A stretch of DNA of 47,156 bases from an uncultured Roseburia sp. (GTDB lineage Bacteria; Bacillota; Clostridia; Lachnospirales; Lachnospiraceae): positions 1-47,156 of the forward strand of contig CAAELX010000012.1 in assembly GCA_900756925.1 (NCBI GenBank), read 5' to 3'. Made by a program: the position numbers and the translations under genes. This document shows positions 16,727-25,349 of this stretch, in pieces (within the stretch, counting starts at the first letter, position 1; every line of letters begins with the position of its first letter). The notes beneath the pieces were generated by a model. The model saw only the letters and a program-made list of their open reading frames with translations, was not told the DNA's origin and ran no database searches.

Positions 16727-17317
16727 TTATTTGTCCCCATATTCCAGAAAAAGTTCCAGACTTCGCACTAACTGCGCTTTTCTGAGCCGGATATCCGAAG
16801 GGTTCTGCAGAGCAGTGGTCTGGAGAAAAGAGATGCATGCATCTGCCGCGAAGGACAGAAAATCCGGAGAGACAGGGTGCGCCGGGCAAAGCTTGGACAG
16901 AATCTTCTGCAAATACTGTACGAAGGGCTGTACAGGCAAGATTTCTGCTGCTTTCGTTGCAGAATAAGTATATAATCCAAGCGTCATGACCAGACGGAAA
17001 TCATCCTTTCTGGCAAGCATGTCGTCGATTATTAGGGAAAACAGCGCTGGTATGATTTCTTTAGAGGCTTTATAAGCAGGGAAAAAATCCGGAAACTGAT
17101 ACAGGCTGCTGGCAGTCAGCTGATACAGATCTTCCATCACGGCAATGCTATTCTTATAATATTTATACAAAGTGACAGTGGAGATATCCAGTGTCTGTGC
17201 AAGTCCCTGCATGGAAAAAGAGGCGAGCCCCTGCTCCATGATCAGTTGACGTGCGGTTTCTAAAATTTCACTGCGCCGCTTCTGGCGCATCTGTTCAAAA
17301 TAAGCGGTCTGATCCAT
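16727..17317 (-). CDS. TetR family transcriptional regulator
   Basis: This 196-residue protein has an N-terminal TetR helix-turn-helix (about residues 13-60): RRSEILETARQLIMEQGLAS, then QGLAQTLDISTVTLYKYYKN, a standard TetR recognition helix. The rest is an all-helical ligand/dimer domain of unassigned subfamily with three cysteines in the C-terminal half. It is divergent from the SGNH esterase gene with a gap of about 235 bp, so it may control that gene or itself. No clear operator palindrome was found in the gap. Confidence 0.85.
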   Translation of the reverse strand: MDQTAYFEQMRQKRRSEILETARQLIMEQGLASFSMQGLAQTLDISTVTLYKYYKNSIAVMEDLYQLTASSLYQFPDFFPAYKASKEIIPALFSLIIDDMLARKDDFRLVMTLGLYTYSATKAAEILPVQPFVQYLQKILSKLCPAHPVSPDFLSFAADACISFLQTTALQNPSDIRLRKAQLVRSLELFLEYGDK

Positions 17318-17469
17318 TTGTAAAATCCTTTTTATACATAACCATATATATGCATTTTCTTATCTGTCATTTTATGAAACAGGTGATTGTCTGTTCCATG
17401 ACATGTAGCGGCAGGTATGCCGGCTCTGTATTAGTATAGCACGAAAACCTGCAAAAAAACAAAGCAATC

Positions 17470-17498
17470 TTGAAAGGAAATATTAAATGTGTTAATAT
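17470..17498 (+). promoter_or_regulatory. possible promoter of the acetylesterase gene
   Basis: TTGAAA and TAATAT are 17 bp apart, leaving a leader of about 50 nt before the ribosome site. TGTTAAT occurs twice just around the -10 box. Confidence 0.4.
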
Positions 17499-17553
17499 AA
17501 TGTTAATTCATTTAACGGAATGAAAATAAAGGTGATAAAAAAGGAGAAGGGGA

Positions 17554-19140
17554 ATGTTAAAATTAGCGAAATTGTTTTCAACAGGGATGGTTTTACAGCG
17601 GGAAAAACAGGTGCGCGTCTGGGGAGAGGCAGAACCGGATGTGGATGTCAGAGTGGCCATACAGGGACAGAACGCAGAAACGCGGGCAGATGCGCAGGGG
17701 CATTTTATGCTGGAACTGTCTCCACTCGAGGCATCAGAGAACGAAACTCTTGTGGTACAGGCAGGAACAGAAAAACTGGAGATCACAGATGTGGCAGTCG
17801 GGGAAGTCTATATAGCCGGAGGACAGTCTAATATGGAATTCCCACTACGCTATGAGAAGTACCGGGAGGAGGCGCTTCAGACAAGGGATACACAGCTTCG
17901 TTTTTTTGATACGCCGAAGAAGTATTATGACGCGCAGGATACAGATTTTGATTACAGCGCGGTCGGACACTGGCGCAAGGCAGATTCAGAGGAAAATCTT
18001 GGCTACTTCTCCGCCGTGGCATTTTATTTTGCAAAAGAACTCAGAGAGGAACTGCATGTTCCGGTAGGAATTGTGGGTTGTAACTGGGGTGGAACGAGAA
18101 GCTGTGCCTGGATAAATGGAGAAACAGTAGAGAAAGTGGGAAAACCTTGGGTTTTAGAGTGGGAGAAGGCGATAGCGGGAAGAGATATGGACGCTTTCTG
18201 GGCAAGCCGGAAGGATGATCTGCAGAATCCGCTGACGAATGCAGGAAATCCAGGCATCAGCCCGTTTGATGCATTTATTTTACCGGGAACACCATCTCTA
18301 GAAGAAATCGGGAAAGCGATGATGGAGATGGCAAATGCTACAATGGGGGAGGTAGGACTTACTGAGGAAGCTAAACCTTCGGATTTTATGCAAAAAGCAG
18401 TCGAGCAATTCGGGGATAAGCTGGATGCACGCATCAAACCGGGAATTTTATACGAGCATATGGTAAAAAAGATTGCACCATTTAGCATAAGAGGTGTTCT
18501 CTGGTATCAGGGAGAAAGTGATGATGTTGCAGGATTGCAGCCACTCTATGCAGATATGATGAAAGGACTAATCGGTGACTGGAGAAGTCTGTGGCAGGAT
18601 GAGACGATGCCATTTATCGAGGTGCAGCTTCCGGGCTGGTATGACTGGATGGGAGAGGTTAATATGGACTATGCTTCTATCCGCCGCTGCCAGGAACAGG
18701 TGGCAGAAGATGTGGAGCATGTTTATATGGCATCTATATCTGATGCAGGGGAAGAGCATGATGTCCATCCGAAGGACAAACGCATAGTCGGACACCGTAT
18801 GGCACTTCTGGCAAGGCATTATATTTATGGGGAGGAGCTTCTCTGTGAGGCACCAAGACCGACTGGTATCAGCCGCCAGGGGGCAGAAATCCGCATTGAG
18901 ATGGCATATGCCCAAGATGGTATAAGAATCATCGGAGATACGTTAGAAGCGATGGAATTGCGGGCAGGTGATTCTACAGTGGCATATCAGGCATCGGTAG
19001 AAGGAAATACACTGGTACTGAAATTAGAACATCCGACGGAGGAGTCCATCCTGATCCGCTTTGCAAGGGAGGCATGGTATCAGGTAAATCTTGTCAACAG
19101 CGCAGGGGTTCCGGCGATTCCATTTGAGACGCGCTGCTAA
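17554..19140 (+). CDS. sialate O-acetylesterase family protein (SGNH hydrolase)
   Basis: This 528-residue protein has no signal peptide. It has an N-terminal beta-sandwich (about 1-80), then the SGNH core. The nucleophile block is IAGGQSNMEF with S92. The Gly/Asn block GCNWGGTRSCAW lies near 172, VLWYQGESDD near 313, and the catalytic Asp-His pair in EHDVHPKDKR near 400. The family removes acetyl groups from sialic acids or, in many gut and rumen bacteria, from xylan and xylo-oligosaccharides. With a GH120-type xylosidase in the same window an acetyl-xylooligosaccharide role is plausible but inferred. AAGGAGAAGGGG precedes the ATG. A strong terminator follows. Confidence 0.85.
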   Translation: MLKLAKLFSTGMVLQREKQVRVWGEAEPDVDVRVAIQGQNAETRADAQGHFMLELSPLEASENETLVVQAGTEKLEITDVAVGEVYIAGGQSNMEFPLRYEKYREEALQTRDTQLRFFDTPKKYYDAQDTDFDYSAVGHWRKADSEENLGYFSAVAFYFAKELREELHVPVGIVGCNWGGTRSCAWINGETVEKVGKPWVLEWEKAIAGRDMDAFWASRKDDLQNPLTNAGNPGISPFDAFILPGTPSLEEIGKAMMEMANATMGEVGLTEEAKPSDFMQKAVEQFGDKLDARIKPGILYEHMVKKIAPFSIRGVLWYQGESDDVAGLQPLYADMMKGLIGDWRSLWQDETMPFIEVQLPGWYDWMGEVNMDYASIRRCQEQVAEDVEHVYMASISDAGEEHDVHPKDKRIVGHRMALLARHYIYGEELLCEAPRPTGISRQGAEIRIEMAYAQDGIRIIGDTLEAMELRAGDSTVAYQASVEGNTLVLKLEHPTEESILIRFAREAWYQVNLVNSAGVPAIPFETRC

Positions 19141-19157
19141 AAAAGTTTGCTTTATGG

Positions 19158-19194
19158 AAGCGGTGAGCCAAGAAAGTTGGCTTACCGCTTTTTT
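19158..19194 (+). terminator. terminator after the acetylesterase gene
   Basis: AAGCGGTGAGCCAA pairs with TTGGCTTACCGCTT around a short loop, followed by TTTT, 18 bp after the stop codon. Confidence 0.9.
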
Positions 19195-19202
19195 CTTGAA
19201 TT

Positions 19203-19244
19203 CATGACAGTGAAAAGTTCGCGAAGCATGCATGCTATTGTTTG
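19203..19244. repeat. short dispersed repeat related to the insert in the mntP leader element
   Basis: On the minus strand this stretch reads ACAATAG, ATGCATGCTTCGCGAAC, then CACTGTCATG. The extra segment at about 34282-34320 has the same order: ACAAATAG, ATGCACGCTTCGCGAAC, then TATTGTCATG. They share an identical 11-mer GCTTCGCGAAC and both flanks. It lies in the intergenic gap between the esterase terminator and the hip operators. Confidence 0.4.
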
Positions 19245-19301
19245 ATGATCAGAAAAGGATAGATTGTTGCAGTCGGCAGAAAATTATAGTATCATTAGAA
19301 T

Positions 19302-19358
19302 AGATAAAATATTATCTGAAAACGGTTTAAATAGTATAAAATAGATAAAATATTATCT
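19302..19358. promoter_or_regulatory. paired operators, probably for the HipB-like repressor
   Basis: The 16-mer AGATAAAATATTATCT (arms AGATAA and TTATCT) occurs twice, at 19302-19317 and 19343-19358. The starts are 41 bp apart, about four helical turns. A TATAAA box lies between the copies. This matches the usual autorepression layout of a toxin-antitoxin promoter with two dyad sites on one face of the helix. Confidence 0.6.
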
Positions 19359-19374
19359 TATAAGGAATACATAA

Positions 19375-19434
19375 ATGACGGGTAAATATAAGAAAATTAC
19401 AGAGACTACTACAGTGAGAAGAGTATTCAGATAA
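19375..19434 (+). CDS. possible 19-residue leader peptide before hipB
   Basis: An ATG with AAGGA 8 nt upstream opens a 19-codon frame (MTGKYKKITETTTVRRVFR) ending in TAA, 47 bp before hipB and just after the second operator. The peptide is small and basic. It could be a translated leader or chance; nothing like it is known to me. Confidence 0.25.
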   Translation: MTGKYKKITETTTVRRVFR

Positions 19435-19481
19435 AACAACGGATATAATAAAACTTTAAAGAATAAGGAGAGCACGAAAAT

Positions 19482-19760
19482 ATGGACGCACTTATATGGG
19501 AAACAGCCGAAGAATTAGACCAGAAGCTGGCAGGACGAATCCGGAATATCCGGAAGAGAAGATCCATCTCACAGCAGAAGTTAGCGAATATGAGCGGAGT
19601 GAGCTACGGCTCCATTAAACGGTTTGAGACGACGGGGCAGATTTCACTGGTTTCTCTCACAAGGATTGCCATGGCGCTTGGAATTGCAGATGAGCTTCGG
19701 AACATTTTTTCACAGGTTCCATACAGGAATATTGAGGAGGTAATCAATGAGACAAGATAA
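19482..19760 (+). CDS. hipB: HipB-like XRE antitoxin/repressor
   Basis: This 92-residue protein has an XRE-type helix-turn-helix at about residues 16-70. It contains RIRNIRKRRSISQQKLANMS followed by GVSYGSIKRFETTGQISL, where the second and third helices are obvious. It directly precedes a HipA kinase gene and overlaps it by 14 bp, the standard antitoxin-first order. It should bind the paired AGATAA-type palindromes upstream and neutralise HipA. GGAG lies about 11 nt before the ATG. Confidence 0.85.
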   Translation: MDALIWETAEELDQKLAGRIRNIRKRRSISQQKLANMSGVSYGSIKRFETTGQISLVSLTRIAMALGIADELRNIFSQVPYRNIEEVINETR

Positions 19761-20877
19761 GGCATTGCAGGTGTTGTTTGAGGACCGGCTTGTTGGAACG
19801 CTTGCCCTGACGGCAGATCATAAGGCGGCGTTTGAATATGCAGAGGAATGGCTGGAAAAAGGCTTTTCGGTCAATCCCTTTTCGCTTCCTTTGCAAAGCG
19901 GTGTATTTGTTCCGCCAAGAGATTACTTTGAAGGTTTGTTTGGTGTGTTCGCAGACAGTCTGCCAGATGCCTGGGGAAAGCTTCTGTTAAGACGTCTTTT
20001 GAAGGAAAGGGGGATGGACTCAGGTGAGCTGACTGTGTTAGACCGGTTGGCAATCGTGGGAGAATCCGGTATGGGGGCACTGTGCTATCATCCACAGAAG
20101 GAGTTTTATGAGAAAGAAAAGCTGACAGACCTTGATGAGCTTGCGGTACAGTGTCAGAAGATTCTGAATACAGAATTTTCGGACAAATTGGATGAACTGT
20201 ACCGGCTGGGTGGAACGAGCGGTGGAGCCAGACCAAAAATCATGACACAGATAGACGGAGAAGATTGGATTATCAAATTCCCGGCGCATGTAGATGGAAA
20301 GGATGCCGGAAAAATGGAATATGAGTATGCACTCTGTGCCAGACAGTGTGGGATTGATATGAGCGAAGTACGTCTGTTTCCGTCTTCACAGTGCAAGGGA
20401 TATTTTGGAACAAAGAGATTTGACAGAAGAGTAGTGGATGGACAGACAAAGCGGATCCACATGCTGACGGCAGCGGCATTGTTAGAGCTTGATTTTACAC
20501 AGCCGAGTCTGGATTACCACAGTCTGATGAAGCTGACCGGCATTCTCACGAATAACAGGGAAGAAGATATGGAAAATATGTACCGGCGCATGTGTTTCAA
20601 TGTATTTGCGCATAACCGGGATGACCATTCCAAGAACTTTACTTATTTGTGTGAGACAGGGACCGGTCAATGGCGGCTTGCCCCGGCATATGATCTGACT
20701 TACAGCAACACCTATTATGGGGAACATACGACTTCTGTGGATGGAAATGGCAGAAATCCGGGAAGGAAGGAACTGATAGAAGTTGGAAAAAAGGCAGGAA
20801 TGAAGAAGGACAGGTGCGAAGAACTTGCAGAAGAGATCAGGGGCTGCGTGCAGGAGATGCTGGAAGAGTATTTGTAG
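19747..20877 (+). CDS. hipA: HipA-like serine/threonine kinase toxin
   Basis: This 376-residue protein has the HipA N-terminal subdomain (about 5-110) and a PI3/4-kinase-like core. The Gly-rich loop GGTSGGARPK is at 155-164, with S158 at the place of the inhibitory autophosphorylated serine. The catalytic segment NVFAHNRDDHSKNF is at 285-298 (D292 as probable base, N297 as metal ligand), and LAPAYDLTYS carries D316. HipA phosphorylates glutamyl-tRNA synthetase in E. coli; HipT-type relatives hit other synthetases, so the target here is inferred only. The length is somewhat short of E. coli HipA (440), but all kinase motifs are intact. GAGGAGG in the hipB tail serves as ribosome site. Confidence 0.9.
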   Translation: MRQDKALQVLFEDRLVGTLALTADHKAAFEYAEEWLEKGFSVNPFSLPLQSGVFVPPRDYFEGLFGVFADSLPDAWGKLLLRRLLKERGMDSGELTVLDRLAIVGESGMGALCYHPQKEFYEKEKLTDLDELAVQCQKILNTEFSDKLDELYRLGGTSGGARPKIMTQIDGEDWIIKFPAHVDGKDAGKMEYEYALCARQCGIDMSEVRLFPSSQCKGYFGTKRFDRRVVDGQTKRIHMLTAAALLELDFTQPSLDYHSLMKLTGILTNNREEDMENMYRRMCFNVFAHNRDDHSKNFTYLCETGTGQWRLAPAYDLTYSNTYYGEHTTSVDGNGRNPGRKELIEVGKKAGMKKDRCEELAEEIRGCVQEMLEEYL

Positions 20878-20943
20878 ATTGGGATGTCTTATTGAAAAAA
20901 TATCGTTCAAAATAAAACAGAAAACAATTTTACACAGATTATA

Positions 20944-20978
20944 CATAAGGCAGCTATGTTTTACATAGCTGCCTTATG
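20944..20978. terminator. hairpin after hipA, possible terminator
   Basis: CATAAGGCAGCTATG pairs perfectly with CATAGCTGCCTTATG around TTTTA. There is no T-run on either strand, so it may be a weak or factor-dependent terminator, or a boundary of a deletion. Confidence 0.45.
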
Positions 20979-21500
20979 TTAATATACGCGGGAAACTGCA
21001 TATGGAAAAAAAGACAATGGCAGGCAGCCGGGGATGCAGCTTCTTCCACAGAAGTGGATTCCAAGGGCGAGTCTGACAATGGTGCATTTGATACCGTTAC
21101 AAGAGCAACCGCAAACCACGGTCTCCACAGAGGAAGCTTCCAGTGCAATGCTGTGATCAAAGCAGAAAACGGAAAAGAATACAATGTTTCTTACTGGGAG
21201 GCGGACGGAAAGACAGCTGTCCTGACAGACGGAAGCTTCAGCTTCTTTGCAAAGGCAGTAGGAACAGAATCCGGAATCAAGGATCAGGCATTAAAGACTG
21301 CAGAAGAAGCAGGATTTACAGTAACACCGGCAGCAACCGTTGACACAGCAGCATTAGAGACATCTGTTTCCGAATCTGAAACTCTGAAAGAATCTGACTA
21401 CACAGCAGAGAGCTGGGCAACATATCAGGCAGCCCTTCAGAGTGCTAGAGCTGGAGCAGGACTTGGCGGAGAGTTCTGGAAGAGAAAGAAACGTAAATAA
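20976..21500 (+). pseudogene. remnant of a secreted cell-surface protein
   Basis: The 174-codon frame lacks a signal peptide and a ribosome site. Its middle (HGLHRGSFQCNAVIKAENG, then YWEADGKTAVLTDGS) resembles domains of large Lachnospiraceae surface proteins. It is followed by a FIVAR-like segment (SDYTAESWATYQAALQSARA). It then jumps to AGLGGEFWKRKKRK, which looks like the last residues of a sortase-type or membrane anchor without the LPxTG-like motif and hydrophobic stretch. The gene thus appears to have lost its 5' part and an internal piece by deletion. It ends 12 bp before the Pho box of pstS. An unusual intact small protein is less likely. Confidence 0.55.
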
Positions 21501-21511
21501 GCTCTTTTTTG

Positions 21512-21563
21512 CTTTACCCCCATTTTACAGATGTTTTACACTCCAATGAGTTTGCATTTTACA
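21512..21563 (+). promoter_or_regulatory. Pho box upstream of pstS
   Basis: CTTTACC (21512), TTTTACA (21523), TTTTACA (21534) and TTTTACA (21557) are spaced 11, 11 and 23 bp. This fits the direct TTTACA-type repeats with 11-bp period that Firmicute PhoP/PhoB regulators bind. It lies about 100-150 bp upstream of the pstS start. Confidence 0.65.
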
Positions 21564-21658
21564 TTCCTCCCTTAAAGTAGTCCTTGTCAATGAGACAGAG
21601 AACAATAAAAAAGATGGGAAAAGCAAGATCCCATGGGAAGATTTGGAGGAAAATCAAA

Positions 21659-22621
21659 ATGAAAAAGAAAGTAATCAGTATGTTAGTAACAGGTATGTTA
21701 GCAGTCAGCATGTTAGCTGGATGCGGATCTGACAATACAGCAGCAGATACCAACACGACAACAGATGCAGCCACAGATACAACAGCTGACATAACAGCAG
21801 AGGAAACACAGGCTGACAACACAGCAGACTTTGATACAAGCGAATATGTAAACGTATTATCCCGTGAGGATGGATCCGGTACAAGAGGCGCGTTCATCGA
21901 GTTATTCGGAATCGAAGAGAAAGATGCGGATGGAAATAAAGTGGATAACACAACAGACGAAGCAATCATCACAAACAGTACTTCCGTTATGCTTACCTCT
22001 GTAGCAAGCGACGAATATGCGATCGGTTATGTATCCCTTGGATCTTTAGATGACACGGTAAAAGCAGTTGACATCGACGGAGCAGCAGCAAGCGTTGAAA
22101 ACATCAAAAACGGATCTTACACAATCGCAAGACCATTCAACATCGCAACAAAAGGGGATGTGAGCGAAGCTGCACAGGATTTCATCAACTACATCATGAG
22201 TGCAGAAGGTCAGGCAGTCATCACAGATGCCGGTTATATCGGATCTGACGATGCAGCAGCATTCGAATCTAACGGAGCAGCAGGTAAAGTGAAAGTCAGC
22301 GGTTCTTCTTCCGTAACACCGGTTATGGAGAAATTGATCGAAGCTTACAATGCAGTCAACGACGGTGTAGAGATCGAGCTTCAGGAAAGCGATTCCACAA
22401 CAGGTATGACAGATGCAGCAGAAGGAACCAGTGATATCGGCATGGCCTCCCGTGAATTAAAAGATTCTGAGACAGAGCAGGGACTTACCGCAACTACAAT
22501 CGCTATGGATGGTATCGCAGTTATTGTAAACTTAGACAATCCGACTGCAAATCTTACCTCTGACCAGGTAAAAGGAGTTTATGTCGGCGACATCACTTCC
22601 TGGGATGAACTTTCAAAATAA
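21659..22621 (+). CDS. pstS: phosphate ABC transporter substrate-binding lipoprotein PstS, domain order permuted
   Basis: The protein has 320 residues from the ATG at 21659, which has GGAGG upstream; a start at 21584 would put 25 basic residues before the signal. The lipoprotein signal ends in SMLAGC (C22), followed by a T/D-rich linker to about residue 55. The phosphate-contact motif SREDGSGTRGAF (68-79) and the QDFINYIMSAEGQ segment come first. Only then come SGSSSVTPVMEK (214 on), the DSTTGMTDAAEGTSDIGMASRE block and DGIAVIVN (284). In ordinary PstS the SGSSS half precedes the SGTR half, so the order is circularly permuted. Both halves of the phosphate site are present. It starts the pst operon. 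Confidence 0.9.
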   Translation: MKKKVISMLVTGMLAVSMLAGCGSDNTAADTNTTTDAATDTTADITAEETQADNTADFDTSEYVNVLSREDGSGTRGAFIELFGIEEKDADGNKVDNTTDEAIITNSTSVMLTSVASDEYAIGYVSLGSLDDTVKAVDIDGAAASVENIKNGSYTIARPFNIATKGDVSEAAQDFINYIMSAEGQAVITDAGYIGSDDAAAFESNGAAGKVKVSGSSSVTPVMEKLIEAYNAVNDGVEIELQESDSTTGMTDAAEGTSDIGMASRELKDSETEQGLTATTIAMDGIAVIVNLDNPTANLTSDQVKGVYVGDITSWDELSK

Positions 22622-22661
22622 GCAGCACAGAGCGGTTATTGACAGAAACAGAATTTACAGG

Positions 22662-22693
22662 AAAGGGACCGGAAGACAGATGCCGGTCCCTTT
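22662..22693 (+). promoter_or_regulatory. intercistronic hairpin between pstS and pstC
   Basis: AAAGGGACCGG pairs perfectly with CCGGTCCCTTT around AAGACAGATG, with no T-run following. Such hairpins after binding-protein genes commonly stabilise the upstream message or partly stop transcription, so that more PstS than permease is made. Direct evidence is only the dyad. Confidence 0.55.
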
Positions 22694-22708
22694 CGGATAA
22701 GGAAATCT

Positions 22709-23560
22709 ATGAATAAGATAAAAGAAAAACTTATGGAATATGTATTCCTTTTTACAGCAGTCATCTCGATCGTAGCGGTTGTACTGATCTGTGTGTTCCT
22801 GTTTGCAAACGGAGTACCGGCAATGCAGAAGATCGGATTTGCCAATTTCCTGACAGGAACGAGATGGAGACCGGGAAATGATCTGTACGGAATTTTCCCG
22901 ATGATCATCGGAAGTATTTATGTGACTGGTGGTGCGTTACTGATCGGAGTGCCGATCGGAATTCTGATGTCGATCTTCATGGCAAGATTTTGCCCGGACC
23001 GTTTACATAAGATTTTAAAGCCGATCGTAGACCTGTTAGCAGGTATCCCGTCAATCGTATACGGCTTCTTCGGTCTGGTTGTGATCGTTCCGTTTATCCG
23101 GACACATTTCAAAGGAAACGGACAGAGTATCTTAACAGCAGCGATCCTTCTCGGAATCATGATCCTGCCGACTATCATCAGTGTATCGGAATCTTCGATC
23201 CGCGCGGTGGAGGAGAGTTATTACGAAGGAGCACTGGCACTTGGTGCCACACATGAACGAAGCGTGTTCACGGTTGTAGTACCGGCTGCAAAGTCAGGTG
23301 TATTTGCAGCGATCGTATTAGGCGTCGGACGCGCACTCGGTGAGACGATGGCAGTTATGATGGTAGTCGGAAATCAGGCGAGAATCCCGGACAGTATTTT
23401 CAAAGGGGTGCGTACCCTGACCACGAATATCGTACTTGAGATGGGCTATGCGACAGACCTTCACAGGGAAGCATTGATCGCAACAGGCGTGGTACTGTTT
23501 GTATTTGTCCTGATGATTAATATTTCATTTTCCATTCTGAAAAGACGTGGAAACAGGTAG
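22709..23560 (+). CDS. pstC: phosphate ABC transporter permease PstC
   Basis: This 283-residue membrane protein has six hydrophobic segments. The permease EAA loop reads YYEGALALGATHERSVFTVV near 170-190, and KPIVDLLAGIPSIVYGFFGL near 105-124 is the usual PstC signature. GVGRALGETMAVMMVVGN is also typical. It forms the membrane channel with PstA. AAGGAAA precedes the ATG. It lies second in pstSCAB-phoU, and its stop is followed 16 bp later by the pstA ATG. Confidence 0.93.
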   Translation: MNKIKEKLMEYVFLFTAVISIVAVVLICVFLFANGVPAMQKIGFANFLTGTRWRPGNDLYGIFPMIIGSIYVTGGALLIGVPIGILMSIFMARFCPDRLHKILKPIVDLLAGIPSIVYGFFGLVVIVPFIRTHFKGNGQSILTAAILLGIMILPTIISVSESSIRAVEESYYEGALALGATHERSVFTVVVPAAKSGVFAAIVLGVGRALGETMAVMMVVGNQARIPDSIFKGVRTLTTNIVLEMGYATDLHREALIATGVVLFVFVLMINISFSILKRRGNR

Positions 23561-23576
23561 AACGGAGGAATCAATT

Positions 23577-24458
23577 ATGGAGAAAGAAATCACTCCTATC
23601 AATAAGCTGTCGTGGAGCGATAAATTAAAATCTTATACAAAGCATCCGGGGTCCTTTGTGTTACTGCTTCTCGTTTCTATTTCCGCAGTGCTGACGGTAA
23701 CCGTATTGATCTATCTGGTCGGGTATATCCTGATTCACGGTGTCCCATATCTGAAGCCGGAGCTTTTTTCCTTTACTTACAATTCGGACAATGTGTCCAT
23801 GATGCCGGCAATCATTAACACGGTCACGATGGTGCTTCTGGCATTGCTATTCTCAGTTCCGTTCGGAATCGGGGCAGCCATTTATCTGGTGGAATATGCC
23901 AAAAAAGGAAATAAATTAGTGGAGCTTGTCCGTGTCACCGCAGAGACACTGACCGGTATTCCTTCAATCGTATATGGTCTGTTCGGTATGCTGTTTTTCG
24001 TGAGGGCATTAGGCTGGGATTACTCCATGTTAGCCGGTGCTGCAACGCTTGCGATCATGGTACTGCCGGTTATTATGAGAACAACAGAGGAAGCACTTTT
24101 GTGTGTCCCGGACAGTTTCAGAGAGGGAAGCTTTGGATTAGGCGCAGGGAAGCTCCGCACGATTTTCAAAATTGTCCTTCCATCTGCAATCCCGGGAATC
24201 CTTTCCGGTGTGATCCTCGCGATCGGACGTATCGTCGGCGAGACCGCAGCTTTAATCTATACAGCAGGAACAGTGGCACAGGTGGCAGGCATCATGAACT
24301 CCGGACGTACCCTTGCAATCCATATGTACTCCCTGTCAAGGGAAGGTCTTCACACAAACGAAGCATATGCGACAGCGGTAGTCCTTTTGGTAGTGGTACT
24401 GCTGATCAACGGACTGTCTTCCCTGATCGCGCGGAAGTTAGAGTCAGCGAGAGAGTAA
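23577..24458 (+). CDS. pstA: phosphate ABC transporter permease PstA
   Basis: The protein has 294 residues from the ATG at 23577, preceded by ACGGAGGAATCAATT; an in-frame ATG at 23547 overlaps pstC and lacks a ribosome site. It has six membrane segments, the TGIPSIVYGLFGMLFFV block near 131-147, the EAA loop FREGSFGLGAGKLRTIFKIV and GRIVGETAALIYTAGT near 220. It pairs with PstC to form the transmembrane path. pstB follows after about 80 bp. Confidence 0.93.
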   Translation: MEKEITPINKLSWSDKLKSYTKHPGSFVLLLLVSISAVLTVTVLIYLVGYILIHGVPYLKPELFSFTYNSDNVSMMPAIINTVTMVLLALLFSVPFGIGAAIYLVEYAKKGNKLVELVRVTAETLTGIPSIVYGLFGMLFFVRALGWDYSMLAGAATLAIMVLPVIMRTTEEALLCVPDSFREGSFGLGAGKLRTIFKIVLPSAIPGILSGVILAIGRIVGETAALIYTAGTVAQVAGIMNSGRTLAIHMYSLSREGLHTNEAYATAVVLLVVVLLINGLSSLIARKLESARE

Positions 24459-24540
24459 ACGAATATAGCCCGAAAAGGGCAGAGCAGGAAATAAGGATGG
24501 CTCCGGATTCAGAAGACCGGGCAGAAGAATGAGGAATAAA

Positions 24541-25293
24541 ATGAGCGAAAAGTTTAAAATTTCAAATCTTGATTTATATTATGGTGATTTTCATGCACTG
24601 AAAAATATCAATATGAATATCCAGCCAAATGAGATCACCGCTTTCATCGGACCTTCCGGATGTGGAAAGTCCACCTTCTTAAAAAGCTTAAACCGCATGA
24701 ACGATCTTGTGGAAGGCTGCAAAATCACAGGGGAAGTTCTCTTAGATGGACAGGATATCTATAAGGGAATGGATGTCAATCTTTTGAGAAAAAGAGTCGG
24801 AATGGTATTCCAGAAACCGAACCCGTTCCCGATGAGCATCTACGATAATATTGCTTACGGACCGCGTACCCACGGAATCCGCTCCAAGGCAAAATTAGAC
24901 GAGATCGTGGAGAAATCTCTCCGCGATGCTGCAATCTGGGATGAGGTCAAAGACCGCCTGAAAAAGAGCGCCCTCGGCATGTCCGGTGGACAGCAGCAGC
25001 GTCTGTGTATCGCAAGAGCGCTTGCCGTGGAACCGGAAGTGATCCTGATGGACGAACCGACCTCCGCCCTTGATCCGATCTCGACATCCAAAATCGAGGA
25101 TTTGGTCATCGAGTTAAAGAAGCAGTATACGATTGTCATGGTTACCCACAACATGCAGCAGGCAGTCCGTGTTTCCGATAAGACCGTCTTTTTCCTCTTA
25201 GGCGAAGTGATCGAAGCCGGGGATACTGAGAAGCTTTTCTCCATCCCGCAGGATAAGCGTACGGAGGACTATATTACAGGACGATTCGGATGA
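24541..25293 (+). CDS. pstB: phosphate ABC transporter ATP-binding protein PstB
   Basis: The protein has 250 residues from the ATG at 24541 (ribosome site GAGGAA); a start at 24529 would only add four residues. The ABC motifs are intact: GPSGCGKST at 37-45, the Q-loop in [18 protein letters not shown], signature MSGGQQQRL, Walker [14 protein letters not shown] and the switch His in [12 protein letters not shown]. The [14 protein letters not shown] stretch is specific for PstB. It powers phosphate import through PstCA. Confidence 0.95.
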   Translation: MSEKFKISNLDLYYGDFHALKNINMNIQPNEITAFIGPSGCGKSTFLKSLNRMNDLVEGCKITGEVLLDGQDIYKGMDVNLLRKRVGMVFQKPNPFPMSIYDNIAYGPRTHGIRSKAKLDEIVEKSLRDAAIWDEVKDRLKKSALGMSGGQQQRLCIARALAVEPEVILMDEPTSALDPISTSKIEDLVIELKKQYTIVMVTHNMQQAVRVSDKTVFFLLGEVIEAGDTEKLFSIPQDKRTEDYITGRFG

Positions 25294-25349
25294 TAATAGA
25301 AAATCGTATTATCGTAAATTATATTTATCTGAGAATGAAGGAGAACGAT

